Positions 63,361 to 64,000 of a DNA stretch of 64,000 bases are shown piece by piece. The position numbers and the translations under genes were made by a program. This DNA comes from Euwallacea fornicatus (lineage: Eukaryota > Arthropoda > Insecta > Coleoptera > Curculionidae), in contig NW_027096021.1 of the NCBI RefSeq assembly GCF_040115645.1, positions 62,001-126,000 of the forward strand, given 5' to 3'. The notes under the pieces are model-generated. The model saw only the letters and a list, made by a program, of their open reading frames with translations, did not search any database and had not been told where the DNA came from. Position 1 is the stretch's first letter. The number at the start of each line of letters is the position of its first letter.

Positions 63361-64000
63361 TTAATCAGCTCGACGAGATTTTGAATATGTCACAACACAT
63401 CATGATTGCATCTAGTTGAACTTCCAAGAAAAATAGTACTTTATGTGCTCAAACACACAAGTTTTGTGACTTTTCAAACTTTGAAGCTCGATAGCTTCGG
63501 CAAATGAAGACCAAATTTGTTAAACGAAGTGTCAAATTAATCAGCTCGACGAGATTTTGAATATGTCACAACACATCATGATTGCATCTAGTTGAACTTC
63601 CAAGAAAAATAGTACTTTATGTGCTCAAACACACAAGTTTTGTGACTTTTCAAACTTTGAAGCTCGATAGCTTCGGCAAATGAAGACCAAATTTGTTAAA
63701 CAAAGTGTCAAATTAATCAGCTCGACGAGATTTTGAATATGTCACAACACATCATGATTGCATCTAGTTGAATTTCCAAGAAAAATAGTACTTTATGTGC
63801 TCAAACACACATATTTTGTGACTTTTCAAACTTTGAAGCTCGATAACTTCGGCAAATGAGGACCAAATTTCTTAAACAAAGTGTCAAAGTAATCACCTCA
63901 ACGAGATTTTGAAGATGTCACAACACATCGTGATTGCATCTTGTTGAACTTCCAAGAAAAATAGTACTTTATGTGCTCAAACACACAAGTTTTGTGACTT
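63361..64000 (+). repeat. Right-end cassette, copy 3, continuing past the window
   Basis: Matches 59841-60480 at +3520 bp (20 monomers) as far as the window goes: TTAAACGAAG at 63521, a second ACACAAG monomer, CATCTAGTTGAATTTCC with ACACATATTTTG, then CACCTC/CGTGATTG/ACACAAGTTTTG. The final monomer (from 63889) is cut at 112 bp by the window edge, so the array continues. Confidence 0.85.

Larger units (their letters stand above)
1..64000 (+). repeat. 176-bp satellite DNA array filling the whole window
   Basis: Every part of the window is a head-to-tail copy of one 176-bp unit. Starts fall at 1 + 176n, for example 1, 5281, 10561, 15841, 21121, 26401, 31681, 36961, 42241, 47521, 52801, 58081 and 63361, giving 363 full monomers plus 112 bp. 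All are in one orientation. The near-consensus monomer has 61 G/C of 176 (about 35%). Monomers differ at a limited set of recurring positions: 1, 7-8, 12-13, 16, 20, 26, 42-48, 54, 61-62, 80-81, 94, 101-104, 134-136, 140-141, 147-149, 159 and 167-168. No gene or foreign sequence interrupts it. Known families of this kind form centromeric or other constitutive heterochromatin; that role here is inference, and the family was not recognised. Confidence 0.98.
47521..64000 (+). repeat. Right-hand domain with a distinct variant set
   Basis: From about 47.6 kb the variant spectrum changes. CACAACACAACAG, CGTAATTG, ATAACATCGG and CGTCAAATG, all frequent to the left, are no longer seen. CACCTCCACGAG becomes common (seen once on the left, at 4401). 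ATAAATTCGG (49.0-62.8 kb), AGTACGTTATG (48.8-63.1 kb), CAGAATTCCATC with TTTTCCAATTTTGAAG, and ACACAAGTTTTG appear. CATGATTAC predominates over CGTGATTG. The monomer is otherwise the same and in the same phase. Separate homogenisation of the two domains is the simplest reading. Confidence 0.85.

Noticed and set aside
1..64000. CRISPR array
   Set aside because: There are no unique spacers: the whole 176 bp repeats, variants are point changes at recurring positions, and no cas genes are present.
1..64000. Coding tandem repeat (for example a repetitive structural protein)
   Set aside because: The unit length is not a multiple of 3 and every monomer contains stops in all frames, so no repeat-long frame can stay open.
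1..64000. Retrotransposon or DNA-transposon insertion in the satellite
   Set aside because: The 176-bp phase never breaks and no stretch of non-satellite sequence, long terminal repeat or target-site duplication was seen.
1..64000. Origin as a dimer of two 88-bp half-units
   Set aside because: Comparing the two halves of the monomer by eye gave only short, scattered similarities (such as TTTGAAG and CACAAC); not enough to support an ancestral half-length unit.
1..64000. Naming the satellite family or species (for example known Brassicaceae, legume or grass centromere repeats, or alpha satellite)
   Set aside because: The unit did not match any satellite consensus I could recall with confidence; a database search against satellite collections would decide it.

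Overview
The window is one uninterrupted tandem array of a 176-bp satellite DNA, from base 1 to base 64000. Monomer boundaries, marked by the gTAATC/tTAATC start, fall on a lattice of 1 + 176n wherever I indexed them (over 100 boundaries across the whole window). That gives 363 complete monomers and a final 112-bp partial one. All copies point the same way. I saw no gene, transposon, rRNA, tRNA, CRISPR array, inversion or unrelated insertion. The near-consensus monomer is about 35% G+C, each copy carries stop codons in all frames, and because 176 is not a multiple of 3 the frame rotates from copy to copy.

The organism is a eukaryote. A megasatellite of nucleosome-scale, AT-rich monomers is typical of centromeric, pericentromeric or subtelomeric heterochromatin, and units of about 150-180 bp are very common in plants and also found in animals. 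I do not recognise this monomer family and cannot name a species. No kinetochore-linked or telomeric sequence is present to fix the chromosomal position.

The information lies in the pattern of monomer variants. (1) 1-5280: near-identical monomers, including a local 352-bp dimer repeat (529-2112), then a heterogeneous stretch ending in the most divergent monomers (4753-5104). (2) 5281-9856: re-copied pieces of the first 3 kb. (3) 10033-19470: a 25-monomer (4400-bp) higher-order repeat in two full copies plus a stub. (4) 19185-27456: smaller and edited derivatives (dimer, 4-mer, a shortened 25-mer relative, a 12-mer). (5) 27457-32032: a 13-monomer (2288-bp) higher-order repeat twice in tandem. 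(6) 32033-39600: a long mixed block. (7) about 39630-46130: a copy of about 28540-35040 displaced by 63 monomers, followed by an extra 8-monomer tandem duplication (44705-47520). (8) 47.6-64 kb: a second domain with its own variant set and its own internal duplications, sharing rare monomers with 4.4-5.3 kb at the far left.

The picture is an array evolving by in-register unequal exchange or conversion. Block duplications of 2, 4, 8, 12, 13, 15, 25, 26, 30, 35 and 63 monomers overlay one another, junctions fall inside monomers without disturbing the 176-bp phase, and the two domains have been homogenised largely separately. Comparisons were made by eye at diagnostic bases, not by full alignment, so block edges are accurate to about a hundred bases and identity values are not given.
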